Notes: generated by a model not told the origin, from the letters alone. A stretch of 64,000 nt of DNA from Ramlibacter paludis (GCF_022012305.1 NZ_JAKLTM010000001.1:992001-1056000); one strand, 5' to 3'. Positions 1-8,755 are shown, counted from the first letter of the stretch. Numbers and translations are program-made.

Positions 1-417
1 GGGCGTTTCGTGCGCCGTCATCGCGTTCACCAGCTTGAGGACGCCGGGCATCTGCTGCACCTGCAGCAGCAGGCCGTCGCGCTCGCGCGCCAGCACGTCG
101 CCGCTCAGGCGCACCACGCCCTGGTCCACGCGCACGTCGAGCGCGCGGGGGTGGCTCACCAGCCGGCCGAGCCGGGCCTGGATGCCGGCACGCAGCTCGG
201 CGTCGGCCTGCGGATCGACGCGCACGGCGCGGTGGTAGGTGCGGCGCGCGAGGCGCGCCTGCAGCGCCGGGCCGCCGGCGGACTCGCCCCGCATCCCGCT
301 CGTCACCAGGTCGGCCAGCAGCGCGCGGCGCTGCGCGCCCATCTGCGGGTCCAGGTAATACATGGCGAGCGCGCCGGCGGCCAGGGCGCCAAGCTTGCCG
401 AACAGGTTGTGGTTCAT
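1..417 (-). CDS. BON-domain protein, partial at window edge
   Basis: The frame is open from an ATG at 417 to the window edge, giving 139 visible codons; the C-terminus lies outside. A GGAG ribosome site precedes the start. Residues 7-20 form a short hydrophobic stretch followed by a YYLDP motif, a layout I associate with Burkholderiales envelope or stress proteins. From about residue 80 the pattern RVDQGVVRLSGDV resembles a BON domain, a small fold thought to bind lipid surfaces. It lies just downstream of the membrane protein at 441-941 and of Ku, on the same strand, so it may be the third gene of that operon. BON identity is fairly clear; function is inferred from the family only. Confidence 0.75.
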   Translation of the reverse strand, partial: MNHNLFGKLGALAAGALAMYYLDPQMGAQRRALLADLVTSGMRGESAGGPALQARLARRTYHRAVRVDPQADAELRAGIQARLGRLVSHPRALDVRVDQGVVRLSGDVLARERDGLLLQVQQMPGVLKLVNAMTAHETP

Positions 418-440
418 GAGCTTCTCCGTGTCGTTGAAAT

Positions 441-941
441 TCAGGCGTACGTCGATTGCCGGCGGCCGGGCGCCAGCTCCAGGCGCAGGCTGGCGGCCTG
501 CTGCAGCCGGGCGTGCAGGGCGTCGAGCGCCAGCTGGTGCTGGCGCCACAGCGCGACGAAGCGGCGGTCGTGGCCCGACTCGAGCCAGCGCTCCGGGTCG
601 CGCAGCCACAGCGCCTGTTGCGTGTGCAGGAAGTTCATCAGGCGGTTGTGTACCGCCATCAGGTCCGCCATGTCACCTGCCAGTTCGGGAAACCACGCCA
701 TGCGCAGGGTGCAGGCTTCGTCCAGCGCTTCGGCGGCCTCCGGGCTCTCGCCCTGGAAGACGACGGCCAGGCGCTGGGCGCAGATCCAGGCGGAATAGCG
801 GTCGAGCGCCTGCATGAGCTTCTGCGCCTGCAGCCGGCGCAGCTGGTAGCGGTCGCGCCCGCGGGCCAGCAGCGCCGTCAGCAGGCCGATCACCAGCAGG
901 GCGGCCAGCACCCAGCCGGCGAAATAGAGATTGGCGTCCAT
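441..941 (-). CDS. Small single-pass membrane protein, unknown function
   Basis: 166 residues. Residues 5-25 form one hydrophobic helix (FAGWVLAALLVIGLLTALL) followed by a basic patch (RGRDRYQLRR), so the rest is probably cytoplasmic. The body is helical and rich in Trp, Arg, Leu and Gln, without a motif I recognise. The ATG at 941 was chosen because a TGAGGA ribosome site lies just upstream and overlaps the Ku stop codon, which suggests translational coupling. Only eight bases separate it from Ku, and the BON-domain gene follows on the same strand. Role unknown; its place next to Ku suggests co-expression under stress. Confidence 0.75.
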   Translation of the reverse strand: MDANLYFAGWVLAALLVIGLLTALLARGRDRYQLRRLQAQKLMQALDRYSAWICAQRLAVVFQGESPEAAEALDEACTLRMAWFPELAGDMADLMAVHNRLMNFLHTQQALWLRDPERWLESGHDRRFVALWRQHQLALDALHARLQQAASLRLELAPGRRQSTYA

Positions 942-949
942 GCGGATCC

Positions 950-1876
950 TCAGGCGGCGCGCCGGGCGCGGCTCTTGGCGGCCGGTGCTTTGCGGGCTGC
1001 GGACTTCTTCGCCGGCGCCTTGCGGGCCGCGGCCTTGCGCGCCGGCGCCTTGGCGTCGCCGCCGCCCTTCAGGCTGCGGCGCAGCAATTCGGTCAGGTCG
1101 ATCACTTCGGCGCCCTGGCTTTCCGGTGCTTCCTCCAGCGGCTCCACCGTTTCGGTCTTGCCGGCCTTCGCCTTGGCTTCCACCAGCTTCGTGATCGCTT
1201 CGTGGAAGGAGTCGCGGTACTTCTCCGCGCTCCAGGCGCCGCTCATGCCGTCGATCAGCTGCTTGGCCATCTTCAGTTCGGCCGGCTTGAGCGCGCTCTT
1301 GCTTTGCGGCGGCAGGTCGAGGTCGGCCCAGGAGCGGATCTCCCCGCCCCAGCGCAACAGGTTCAGCACGAGAACCGGACCCATGGGCACCAGCACCGCC
1401 AGGTGCTGCTTGCTGTGGATCACCACCTTGGCCAGGCCCGCCTTGCCCGTGTCCGTCAGGGCCTCGCGCAGGAGCGCATAGACCTTCTCTCCCTTGTTGA
1501 TGGGAGCGGTGTAGTAAGGACGCTCGAGGTAGACGAAGGGCACTTCGCCCAGGTCGACGAAGGCCTCGATTTCGATGGTCTGCGTGGTCCGCGGGAAGGC
1601 CTCGGCGATCTCTTCGGCCGACAGCACGACGTAGTTCCCCTTGCCGTGCTCCACGCCCTTGACCACGTCCTTGCTGTCGATTTCGCGGCCGGTACGCTTG
1701 TTGATGCGCTTGTAGCCCACCGGGTCCATCGTGCGGCGGTCGAGCCAGTCGAAGTCGACGTCGCTTTCCTCGGTCGCGGAATGCAGCGCGATGGGGATGT
1801 GCACCAGCCCGAAGGTGATTGCGCCCTTCCACAACGTGCGCGTGGAAGTCGGGGCCATGCCTTTCGTATCTGCCAT
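950..1876 (-). CDS. ku: Ku homodimer, non-homologous end-joining protein
   Basis: 308 residues. Bacterial Ku forms a ring around broken DNA ends and recruits ligase LigD. The N-terminal signature LWKGAITFGLVHIPIAL (residues 15-31) and the beta-barrel core to about residue 255 are typical. The C-terminus (about 275-308) is a Lys/Ala/Arg-rich tail of repeated AARKAPAKK-like units, the basic extension that in other Ku proteins helps DNA binding and sliding. ATG 1876 lacks a clear ribosome site; the ATG at 1858 has AAAGG close upstream and would remove six residues. No ligD lies nearby. First gene of an apparent operon with the membrane protein and BON gene. Confidence 0.95.
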   Translation of the reverse strand: MADTKGMAPTSTRTLWKGAITFGLVHIPIALHSATEESDVDFDWLDRRTMDPVGYKRINKRTGREIDSKDVVKGVEHGKGNYVVLSAEEIAEAFPRTTQTIEIEAFVDLGEVPFVYLERPYYTAPINKGEKVYALLREALTDTGKAGLAKVVIHSKQHLAVLVPMGPVLVLNLLRWGGEIRSWADLDLPPQSKSALKPAELKMAKQLIDGMSGAWSAEKYRDSFHEAITKLVEAKAKAGKTETVEPLEEAPESQGAEVIDLTELLRRSLKGGGDAKAPARKAAARKAPAKKSAARKAPAAKSRARRAA

Positions 1877-1981
1877 TGAGAATTGCGTGCGGATGTTTCA
1901 GCGGAGTGTGCAAATACGGCCGGGCGCGGGCTGTCGGACGCGCCCCGCGCGTCCTGTAGGTCCCGGCCCCTGCTCGTCGCG

Positions 1982-2308
1982 CTAACGCCTCGGAAGCGGA
2001 AAGCGCAGGAAACGCAGGAGGCCGCCGGCGACCGGGGCCGCCTCGGGCGCGCAGCGCGCCGCGTTGGCCTGCCAGCGATGTCCCAGGCGCAGGAAGCGCG
2101 CGCGGCACTCGCCGTCGAAGCATTCCTGCTGCGACAAGGTCTGGAAATTACGGGCGATCCGGCCCGCCAGGAGATAGCGGTGGGCGGGCGCCGGAGTCTG
2201 CATGTAGGCCGTCATCAGGCCCAGCGTGGCCAGCCACAGCGCGCGATTGGCGGCGGCCAGGGAATCGGAGAGCAACAGGGCCGCGGGGCTGGAGGGCATG
2301 CTAGCCAT
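1982..2308 (-). CDS. Small protein, unknown function
   Basis: 108 residues, or 105 if the second ATG (2299) is used. The first half is helical and Ala/Leu-rich with SDSLAAANRALWLATLG. The middle holds two cysteines in ECFDGECRARF, and the tail is Arg/Pro-rich. I do not recognise a family. Start choice is weak because no good ribosome site is visible. It lies between Ku and the KGG-motif gene, all on the minus strand. Codon bias fits a real gene, but a spurious frame cannot be excluded. Confidence 0.5.
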   Translation of the reverse strand: MASMPSSPAALLLSDSLAAANRALWLATLGLMTAYMQTPAPAHRYLLAGRIARNFQTLSQQECFDGECRARFLRLGHRWQANAARCAPEAAPVAGGLLRFLRFPLPRR

Positions 2309-2378
2309 GCTAGGCAGCGGCCCGGCCGGGGCCTGTCAGCCCCTGGCCCATCCGCAGCCCGCGCCGTCCTACAAGGAA

Positions 2379-2609
2379 TCAGCTGGCGTGCGGGGCGTCA
2401 CCGGCGGCGCGGGCGTGGCGCTTCTTGCCGGCGGCCCGGGCTTCTTCGCTGGTGAACTCGTGGGCATGGCCGCTCTGGTGCGCGGCACGGCCGCCCAGGC
2501 TGGCGATTTCACGCTGGCGCTGGGGATCCATGGCGGCGAAGCCGCGCAGGGATTTCTTGGGCGCGGGCTTGAGGTTGTCGGTGTCGTGGGTGCCGGTCTG
2601 GGAGTCCAT
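2379..2609 (-). CDS. KGG-motif stress-induced small protein
   Basis: 76 residues, hydrophilic. The part RGFAAMDPQRQREIASLGG (about 22-40) followed by FTSEEARAAGKKRHA matches the pattern of KGG / stress-induced hydrophilic repeat proteins (GsiB- or YciG-like). There, short repeats built on GF..MDP..R.IA..GG and F.S.EEA...G are associated with desiccation and stationary-phase stress. Start ATG 2609 is preceded by GAGGA at good spacing; an upstream in-frame start at 2759 would add 50 residues lacking family character. Neighbouring Ku and BON genes support a stress role. Confidence 0.8.
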   Translation of the reverse strand: MDSQTGTHDTDNLKPAPKKSLRGFAAMDPQRQREIASLGGRAAHQSGHAHEFTSEEARAAGKKRHARAAGDAPHAS

Positions 2610-2813
2610 GAAGTCCTCGTCTGGTTGGGTCTGAATGTTCGGACAGGGAGGCCCGCTGTCCAGGTCCTTGCACTGCTTGCCTGCGACTTCTGCTTGCTGC
2701 TCAGCGCAACGGCAGAGTCTGTTCGTGTTCAGCTGGCCGCCTTGTAGGACGAGGCCCATACCGATGTCGGAGCTCTCCTAGTCCGGATTTCCGATTCATC
2801 TAGACTCGCGCGC

Positions 2814-4241
2814 ATGAAAATGGACCTGCCGCCGGCCGCGGCGAGCATCGCCGAGACGCAGTGGGTGGAGGGCGAGCTGGTTCGCTACCTGATGCGGACC
2901 CAGCGCTCCACCCAGTGGGTCGGCGTGCTGCTGATCGCCATCGTGGTCGTGGTCCTGTGGGGCGACGGGGCGCGCTGGCCCCTGCTGGTGTGGGCGTTCG
3001 TCGGCGTCGCCGTGGCCTGCATCCGCATGTGGGTGATCAGCCGCTACGAGGGCGAGGTGGTGCACCAGAATTCGACGGAACTGGTCGCATTCTTCGAACG
3101 CTATCGCTGGGTGTTCCCGGCCTCGGCACTCGTCTGGGGCCTCGGGGCGCTGCTCTATTTCGACCGCTCGTCGCTGGCCGACCAGTTCATCTGCTGGCTG
3201 ATCATCGCGGGCCTGGCGATGTTCTCCATCAACATCCATTCCAGCCACCGCGCCACGATGGCGGCCTACCTCAACACGCTGGCCATCACCACGCTGGGCG
3301 TGATGGCCTGGCGCATGGGCTTCCAGCTGCGCTTCCAGGGCCCGAGCTACCACTGGTGGGTGGTGGCGCTGCTGGCCACGTTCTGGCAGGTGCTGCTGCA
3401 GGCCGGCGCGCGCCTGCACGTCACCCTGCGCCGCAATTTCGAGCTGCAGTACCGCAACAACCAGCTGATCGACTCGCTCACGCGCCAGACCCAGGCGGCG
3501 CTGGATGCCGTCGAAATCAAGAACCGTTTCCTCGCCAGCGCGGCCCACGACATCCGCCAGCCGGTGCACGCGCTGGGCCTGTATGCCGACTGGCTGGGCA
3601 GCGAGCCGGAACTGGTGCACGAACTCGCGCCCAAGATCGTGGAGTCGACCAAGGCGGTGAACCAGCTGTTCGATTCGCTGTTCGACCTGGCCCGCCTCGA
3701 CTCCGGCAAGATCCGGCTGAACATCGAGACCGTCAACGTCGCCAAGCTGCTGCACGACCTGGAACTGCAGTACAGGCCCCTGTGCGAGGCCAAGGGCCTG
3801 CAGTTCCGCCTGCACGTGCAGCCGGGAACCGCGATCTCCGATCCGATCCTGCTGCAGCGGATCGTGGGCAACCTCATCGCCAATGCCGTCAAGTACACGC
3901 AGCGCGGCGGCATCCTGGTCGCCTCGCGCACGACCCGCGAGGGCTTGCGCATCGAGATCTGGGACACGGGCGTGGGCATCGCGCCGGTGCACCAGCGCGA
4001 GATCTTCCGGGAGTTCTACAAGGTGCCGTCGCATGCGGGCACCGAGGACGGCTTCGGCCTGGGCCTCTACATCGTCGGGCGCCTGACCGGCATCCTGGGG
4101 CACACGCTAACGCTGCGCTCGCGCGTGGGACGCGGCACCGTGTTCCGGCTGGCGCTGCATCCGACCGACCCGCAGGCGGCGAGCGAGCGGGCGGTGGCTT
4201 CCATCGCGCAGATGCTGCCGGAGCGCCCGCGGCCGGTCTAG
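2814..4241 (+). CDS. Six-TM sensor histidine kinase
   Basis: 475 residues. Six hydrophobic segments lie between about residues 36 and 200, with short loops and no large periplasmic domain, so the signal is probably sensed in the membrane. The HisKA domain follows, with phospho-acceptor His245 in SAAHDIRQPVHALG. The ATPase domain has the N box NLIANAVKYT and the G box DTGVGIAP, then a GFGLGLYIV lid. The AHDIRQP H-box form is often seen in hybrid kinases, but no receiver domain follows here. Its stop lies one base from the stop of the convergent LuxR-type regulator at 4243-4890, its probable partner. ATG 2820 is an alternative start. Confidence 0.9.
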   Translation: MKMDLPPAAASIAETQWVEGELVRYLMRTQRSTQWVGVLLIAIVVVVLWGDGARWPLLVWAFVGVAVACIRMWVISRYEGEVVHQNSTELVAFFERYRWVFPASALVWGLGALLYFDRSSLADQFICWLIIAGLAMFSINIHSSHRATMAAYLNTLAITTLGVMAWRMGFQLRFQGPSYHWWVVALLATFWQVLLQAGARLHVTLRRNFELQYRNNQLIDSLTRQTQAALDAVEIKNRFLASAAHDIRQPVHALGLYADWLGSEPELVHELAPKIVESTKAVNQLFDSLFDLARLDSGKIRLNIETVNVAKLLHDLELQYRPLCEAKGLQFRLHVQPGTAISDPILLQRIVGNLIANAVKYTQRGGILVASRTTREGLRIEIWDTGVGIAPVHQREIFREFYKVPSHAGTEDGFGLGLYIVGRLTGILGHTLTLRSRVGRGTVFRLALHPTDPQAASERAVASIAQMLPERPRPV

Positions 4242-4242
4242 C

Positions 4243-4890
4243 CTAGCTCGCCAGCAGGCCGTGCATGCGCGCGTAGTGGATCGTCTGCGTGCGGCTCTTC
4301 ACGCCCAGGCGGCGGAACAGGCGCCAGAGGTGCACCTTCACCGTGTGTTCGCTGATGCCGAGTTCGTCGGCGATCTCGCGGTTGGACAGGCCGCGATCGA
4401 GCATCACGATCAGCTGCTTCTGTCGTTTCGACAGCTTGTTGTCGGTGGGCGCGAGTTCCTCGAACTGGCCATCGGCGGATAACAGCGCGCGCAAGGCATT
4501 GCCGATTTCCTGCGCGCCCGAGGACTTCTCGATGTAGATGTCGGCGCCGGCTTCGATGCACTGCTCCTCGGCGTCGGCGGCGGGCGAGGCGGACAGCACG
4601 GCCAGCGGAGTGTCCGGGAAGCGCTTCTTCAATTCATGCACGCCGGACGCGCCCGTGGTGTCCGGCAGCTTCAGGTCCAGCGTGATCAGGTCGGGCACGC
4701 CATGCTGCTTGACGGCCGCTTCGATGCCGCCGATGCGATCGAACTCCACGACATTCGCGCCCGGACGCAGCCGGCGCAGCAGCATCACCACCGCCTCACG
4801 CATCAGCGGGTGGTCGTCGATGACGTACAGAGTCATGTTTTTCAATTGATTTCCCGCGTGAGCAACGGGCAAGGATACAGCTTCTGCCAT
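4243..4890 (-). CDS. NarL/FixJ-type response regulator
   Basis: 215 residues. The receiver domain (about 20-140) has acidic pair Asp25-Asp26, phospho-acceptor Asp72 in LDLKLPDTTG and a Lys in IEKSSG. A LuxR-type helix-turn-helix follows (about 152-207) with SNREIADELGISEHTVKVHL. ATG 4890 is preceded by CAGGAG at good spacing, so an 18-residue N-terminal extension before MTLYVIDDHP is probably real. It is tail-to-tail with the six-TM kinase, so pairing is likely but inferred. Target genes are unknown. Confidence 0.92.
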   Translation of the reverse strand: MAEAVSLPVAHAGNQLKNMTLYVIDDHPLMREAVVMLLRRLRPGANVVEFDRIGGIEAAVKQHGVPDLITLDLKLPDTTGASGVHELKKRFPDTPLAVLSASPAADAEEQCIEAGADIYIEKSSGAQEIGNALRALLSADGQFEELAPTDNKLSKRQKQLIVMLDRGLSNREIADELGISEHTVKVHLWRLFRRLGVKSRTQTIHYARMHGLLAS

Positions 4891-4917
4891 TACGACTCCT
4901 GGGGTAATCCGTAGGAC

Positions 4918-6201
4918 TTAACCGACTGACAAGGCCCGCAGCGCGGCGTTCACCTCTTCGGTCGAAACGCCTGCTGCCAGCGTGATTTCCTGCGCCTTGG
5001 CAGCGTCCGGCGACTGCTTCAGGTGCGCGATGCACTGTCCCGCTTCCTTGGGCGAATCGAAGCCTGCGCTCTGCAGCAGCAGCTTGCCCTGCGCGTCGAC
5101 GAACTTGAAATAGAACCGGCCGTCGGCTTCCCGGTACTGCTTGAAGCTGGGCAGTGTGCCCTTCGCCTTGTCCTTCTTGGCGACGGCTGCAACGCTGGCG
5201 AGGTTGCGCAGGCCGACCGCTTCGCGCAGCTCCTTCATCAGCGGCGTTGCGCGCACGCGCGCCTTGGCGGCGCCGGCCTGCAGGATCTGCTCGAGTTCCT
5301 GCGGATGGTTGACCAGGTGCTCGTAGCGCTCGCGCAGGGGCGCGATCTCGCGGTCGATGCGTTCGAACAGCAGCTGCTTCGCGTCGCTCCAGGCGATGCC
5401 GTCGGCATAGGCCTGGCGCAGCTTGCGAGTCTCATCCTCCGAAGCGAAGGCCTGGTACACCTGGAACAGCGACGAGCCCTCGACCTCCTTCGGCTCGCCG
5501 GGCGCGCGCGAGTCGGTGAGCATCGCGAAGATCGCCTTGCGCACCTGCTCGCGCGGTGCGAACAGGCCGATCACGTTGTCGTAGCTCTTGCTCATCTTGC
5601 GGCCGTCGAGGCCGGGCAGCAGCGCCACCGACTCGTCGATCTGCGCTTCGGGCAGCACGAGGTGGTCGCCGTACAGGTGGTTGAAGCTGGCCGCGATGTC
5701 GCGCGCCATTTCCAGGTGCTGGGCCTGGTCGCGCCCCACCGGCACCTTGTGCGCCTTGAACATCAGGATGTCCGCGGCCATCAGCACCGGGTACATGAAG
5801 AGGCCCGCGGTCACGTCGGTGTCGACGTCGATGCCGCCGGCCGTGTTCTTGTCCACCTGCGCCTTGTAGGCATGCGCGCGATTGAGCAGGCCCTTGCCCG
5901 TCACGCAGGTCAGCAGCCAGGTGAGCTCCGGAATCTCCGGGATGTCGGATTGGCGGTAGAAGAAGACCTGGTCGGGGTCGAGGCCCGCGGCCAGCCAGCA
6001 GGCGGCAATCTCCAGCGTGGAGCGCTGGATGCGCTGCGGCTCGTCGCACTTGATCAGCGCGTGGTAGTCGGCCAGGAAGTAGAAGTTCTCGGTGCCGGCC
6101 CGGCGGCTCGCCTCCACCGCGGGGCGGATGGCGCCGACGTAGTTGCCCAGGTGGGGCGTGCCGGTGGTGGTGATGCCGGTGAGGTAGCGGACGGTTGCCA
6201 T
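4918..6201 (-). CDS. trpS: Tryptophan-tRNA ligase with C-terminal YegP-like extension
   Basis: 427 residues; the bacterial enzyme is usually about 330-400. It charges tRNA-Trp with tryptophan in the cytoplasm. The class I signature is PHLGN at 16-20 and KMSKS at 202-206. After the anticodon-binding helices the last 80 or so residues contain FKQYREADGRFYFKFVDAQG, then LLLQSAGFDSPKEAGQCI. This resembles the DUF1508/YegP repeat (a small alpha-beta unit with a Y.D..G.FRF.L.. pattern). That is an unusual appendage for a tRNA synthetase. The gene follows the M50 protease with a nine-base gap, probably in one operon. Confidence 0.96.
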   Translation of the reverse strand: MATVRYLTGITTTGTPHLGNYVGAIRPAVEASRRAGTENFYFLADYHALIKCDEPQRIQRSTLEIAACWLAAGLDPDQVFFYRQSDIPEIPELTWLLTCVTGKGLLNRAHAYKAQVDKNTAGGIDVDTDVTAGLFMYPVLMAADILMFKAHKVPVGRDQAQHLEMARDIAASFNHLYGDHLVLPEAQIDESVALLPGLDGRKMSKSYDNVIGLFAPREQVRKAIFAMLTDSRAPGEPKEVEGSSLFQVYQAFASEDETRKLRQAYADGIAWSDAKQLLFERIDREIAPLRERYEHLVNHPQELEQILQAGAAKARVRATPLMKELREAVGLRNLASVAAVAKKDKAKGTLPSFKQYREADGRFYFKFVDAQGKLLLQSAGFDSPKEAGQCIAHLKQSPDAAKAQEITLAAGVSTEEVNAALRALSVG

Positions 6202-6210
6202 GGCAGCAGA

Positions 6211-6888
6211 CTAGGTGAAGAGGGTGGAGACCGAGGAAATGAGGGCCTGGATGGCGCTGAGGCCGGCGCCGACCAGCGGGCGCATCCAGTAGGTGTCGAC
6301 CACGCCGATCACCACCAGCAGGGTCACGACCAGGAACCCCCAGGGTTCCACGCGCGCGAGCATCTGCGACTGGCGGTAGGGTAGCACCCAGGCGAGCGCC
6401 CGGCCGCCGTCCAGCGGCGGGACCGGCAGCAGGTTGAAGGCGAACATCGCGAGGTTGACCAGGATGCCGGCGCGGGCGACTTCCACGAAGAAGCGTTCGT
6501 CGATGCGGCCCACGTTCAGTGCCACCAGCACCAGGCTCCAGGCCAGCGCCTGCAGCAGGTTGCAGGCGGGGCCTGCGAGAATGACCCAGAGTCCCTGCGT
6601 GCGGGGGCGGCGCAACTTGCCGTATCGCACCGGCACCGGCCGGGCGTAGCCCAGGGCATAGGCGCCGCCGGTCGCGACCAGCAGCATCAGCGGAAAGAGG
6701 ATGGTCCCGACCGGGTCGATGTGGTTGAAGGGATTGAGGGTGATCCGGCCCTCGTTCCAGGCGGTGTCGTCGCCGAAATGGCGGGCCACGTAGCCATGCG
6801 CGACTTCGTGCAGCGTGATGGCGAACAGGGTGGGAAGGCTGTAGACGAGGACGACCTGGATCCAGGATTCGAGATTCACGGCGGCCAT
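6211..6888 (-). CDS. Site-2 protease family (M50) membrane metallopeptidase
   Basis: 225 residues with about five or six membrane helices. The zinc motif HEVAH (27-31) lies in the first helix, and the second metal motif NLLPVPPLDGGRAL (Asp161) in a later one. There is no PDZ domain, so it belongs to the short, standalone group rather than RseP. These proteases cut transmembrane segments; the substrate is not known. Start ATG 6888 fits the family; upstream in-frame residues have no membrane character. It is followed closely by trpS. The 53-base gap to the divergent AAA ATPase gene holds a TATAAA near 6916. Confidence 0.92.
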   Translation of the reverse strand: MAAVNLESWIQVVLVYSLPTLFAITLHEVAHGYVARHFGDDTAWNEGRITLNPFNHIDPVGTILFPLMLLVATGGAYALGYARPVPVRYGKLRRPRTQGLWVILAGPACNLLQALAWSLVLVALNVGRIDERFFVEVARAGILVNLAMFAFNLLPVPPLDGGRALAWVLPYRQSQMLARVEPWGFLVVTLLVVIGVVDTYWMRPLVGAGLSAIQALISSVSTLFT

Positions 6889-6941
6889 TGTCGCAAATCG
6901 GGTTGGCGCGGCTGCTATAAACCGGGCACGACGGGAAACAC

Positions 6942-8285
6942 ATGGACGACGCAACGATCGCGAGCCTGCGCGAAGCCTACAGGCTGACGCCGGACAACCA
7001 CGCACTGCTTGCGGTGCTGCTGGGCGCCTATCTCGAACGCGGCGAGGCGCGCAGCGGCTACGAACTGCTGGCGGGGCGCGAGGCGCTGCCCGCCTTCGGT
7101 GCGCCGGAGCGCCTGCTTGCGGGCCGCACCTGCCTGGCCGCCGGCGAGCCGGAAGCGGCATTGCGCTGGTGCCAGGATGCGGAGCCCCAGGCCATGCTGT
7201 TGAAGGCGAAGGCGCTTGCCCAGTTGGGCCGCGCCGACGAAGGCCTGCACGCCTACCAGCGCGCGGTTGCCGGCAACGCAGCCCTGGAGGACCACGAGTT
7301 TTTGGCGCAGCTGGAGAGCATGCGCCTCATCGAGAAGGCGGGCGGCCGGCCCAAGCGGGTGACGGTCCTCGCCAACGACGACACGCGCCGGGAAGATGCG
7401 CAGCATGCCCTGGAGCCCGTGGCCGGGCGCGTCACGTTCGCCGACGTCGGCGGCCTCGACGAACTCAAGGAGCAGATCCGCCGCAAGATCATCCTGCCCT
7501 TCCTGAAGCCCAGCCTGTTCCAGCGCTTCCGGCAGAAGTCGGGCGGCGGCATCCTGATGTACGGCCCGCCCGGGTGCGGCAAGACGCTGATGGCGCGCGC
7601 GACCGCGGGCGAATGCAACGCCGCCTTCCACAACGTCATGATTGCCGATGTCCTGGACATGTACATCGGCGAGTCCGAGCGCAAGCTGCAGGCCATCTTC
7701 CAGAAGGCCAGGCAGAGCGCCCCCTGCGTGCTGTTCTTCGACGAGATCGAGGCGCTGGGCGGGCGGCGCCAGCATTCGCGCGACGGCGCCTCCGCCAAGG
7801 TGGTCAGCCAGTTCCTGGCCGAGATGGATGGCTTCGCGCAGGCCAACGGCGGCGTGCTGGTCATAGGGGCCACCAACGTCCCCTGGGCGGTCGACTCGGC
7901 GTTCCGCCGGCCCGGCCGCTTCGACCGCATCCAGTTCGTCCCGCCCCCGGACCGCGTGGCCAGGCGCTCCATCCTGGAGATGCTGCTGCGCGAGCGGCCG
8001 GCCGAGGCCATCGACGTCGACTTCCTGGTCGACCGCACCGCCGGTTTCTCCGGCGCCGACTTGCGCAACCTCGTGGAGACGGCGGTGGAGGAGGCGATCG
8101 AGGCCTCCATCGCGCAGGAGCGCGAGGTTCCCCTGACCGACGCCAACCTGCGCACCGCCCTGAAGCGCGTGAAGCCCACCACCCTCGAGTGGCTCACCAC
8201 GGCGCGCAACTATGCGCGCTATGCCAACGAAGCCGGCCAGTACGACGACGTGCTGGCCTTCCTCGCGAAGAACGGCAAGGAATGA
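6942..8285 (+). CDS. TPR-AAA ATPase
   Basis: 447 residues. Residues 1-130 are helical repeats with TPR-like spacing. A single AAA module follows: Walker A GPPGCGKT (208-215), pore-loop region MYIGESE (240-246), Walker B FFDEIE (265-270), sensor GATN and the RRPGRFD arginine-finger region. The AAA part is close in style to Cdc48/Vps4-type protein-remodelling ATPases. The C-terminal tail (about 420-447) is short and helical. Its stop codon overlaps the ATG of the next gene (ATGA), and that gene overlaps the third, so the three products are probably made together. Substrate and partner are unknown; remodelling of a membrane complex is an inference. Confidence 0.9.
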   Translation: MDDATIASLREAYRLTPDNHALLAVLLGAYLERGEARSGYELLAGREALPAFGAPERLLAGRTCLAAGEPEAALRWCQDAEPQAMLLKAKALAQLGRADEGLHAYQRAVAGNAALEDHEFLAQLESMRLIEKAGGRPKRVTVLANDDTRREDAQHALEPVAGRVTFADVGGLDELKEQIRRKIILPFLKPSLFQRFRQKSGGGILMYGPPGCGKTLMARATAGECNAAFHNVMIADVLDMYIGESERKLQAIFQKARQSAPCVLFFDEIEALGGRRQHSRDGASAKVVSQFLAEMDGFAQANGGVLVIGATNVPWAVDSAFRRPGRFDRIQFVPPPDRVARRSILEMLLRERPAEAIDVDFLVDRTAGFSGADLRNLVETAVEEAIEASIAQEREVPLTDANLRTALKRVKPTTLEWLTTARNYARYANEAGQYDDVLAFLAKNGKE

Positions 8286-8755
8286 GCGAAGCCGCCTACC
8301 GCATCATCGACGAGCCGGCGCCGAGCCGCTGGAGCCACCTGGCCGTCGATCCCCTGTGGCCCATGTTCGCCTACATGTTCGGCGGCACGTGGCTGTCGTG
8401 GACCTGGTTCGTCGTCAACGGGCACGCCATCGGCAGCCCGACGCGCTGGCGCGAGACGGCACTGGTCGTTGCCGGATTTGCCGGGTCCTTCGCGCTCGCG
8501 ATGGGCCTCGGCTGGGCGATCGGGGCCGGCTACATCCCGCGCGAGCAGACATGGCTGGCCATCCTGGCGGTCACCCTCTGGAAGATGGGCATGACCTACT
8601 GGATCTTCGTGCTGCAGGCGCGCACCGTCGAACTGTTCAAGTACTTCGGCGGCCAGGTGCGCAGCGGCATCCTGGTGGTGGCCGCCGGCTTCTTCCTGCG
8701 CGGCAAGGTCATGGCGCTGATGCCGAACGGCCTGTGGATGGTGGTGCTCAGTTGA
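8282..8755 (+). CDS. Small multipass membrane protein in AAA-TPR operon
   Basis: 157 residues. Hydrophobic segments at about 25-46, 58-80, 92-112 and 128-140 suggest three or four membrane helices. No enzyme motif is seen. The start ATG overlaps the stop of the AAA gene, and the gene's own stop overlaps the TTG start of the TPR gene. I do not recognise the family. Its position between two TPR proteins suggests that it anchors, or is worked on by, the ATPase complex; this is inference from coupling only. Confidence 0.8.
   Translation: MSEAAYRIIDEPAPSRWSHLAVDPLWPMFAYMFGGTWLSWTWFVVNGHAIGSPTRWRETALVVAGFAGSFALAMGLGWAIGAGYIPREQTWLAILAVTLWKMGMTYWIFVLQARTVELFKYFGGQVRSGILVVAAGFFLRGKVMALMPNGLWMVVLS

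Noticed and set aside
5023..6384. Long open frame antisense to trpS
   Set aside because: It mirrors trpS codons (His/Val/Leu/Arg-rich), has no ribosome site or family pattern, and trpS on the other strand is certain.
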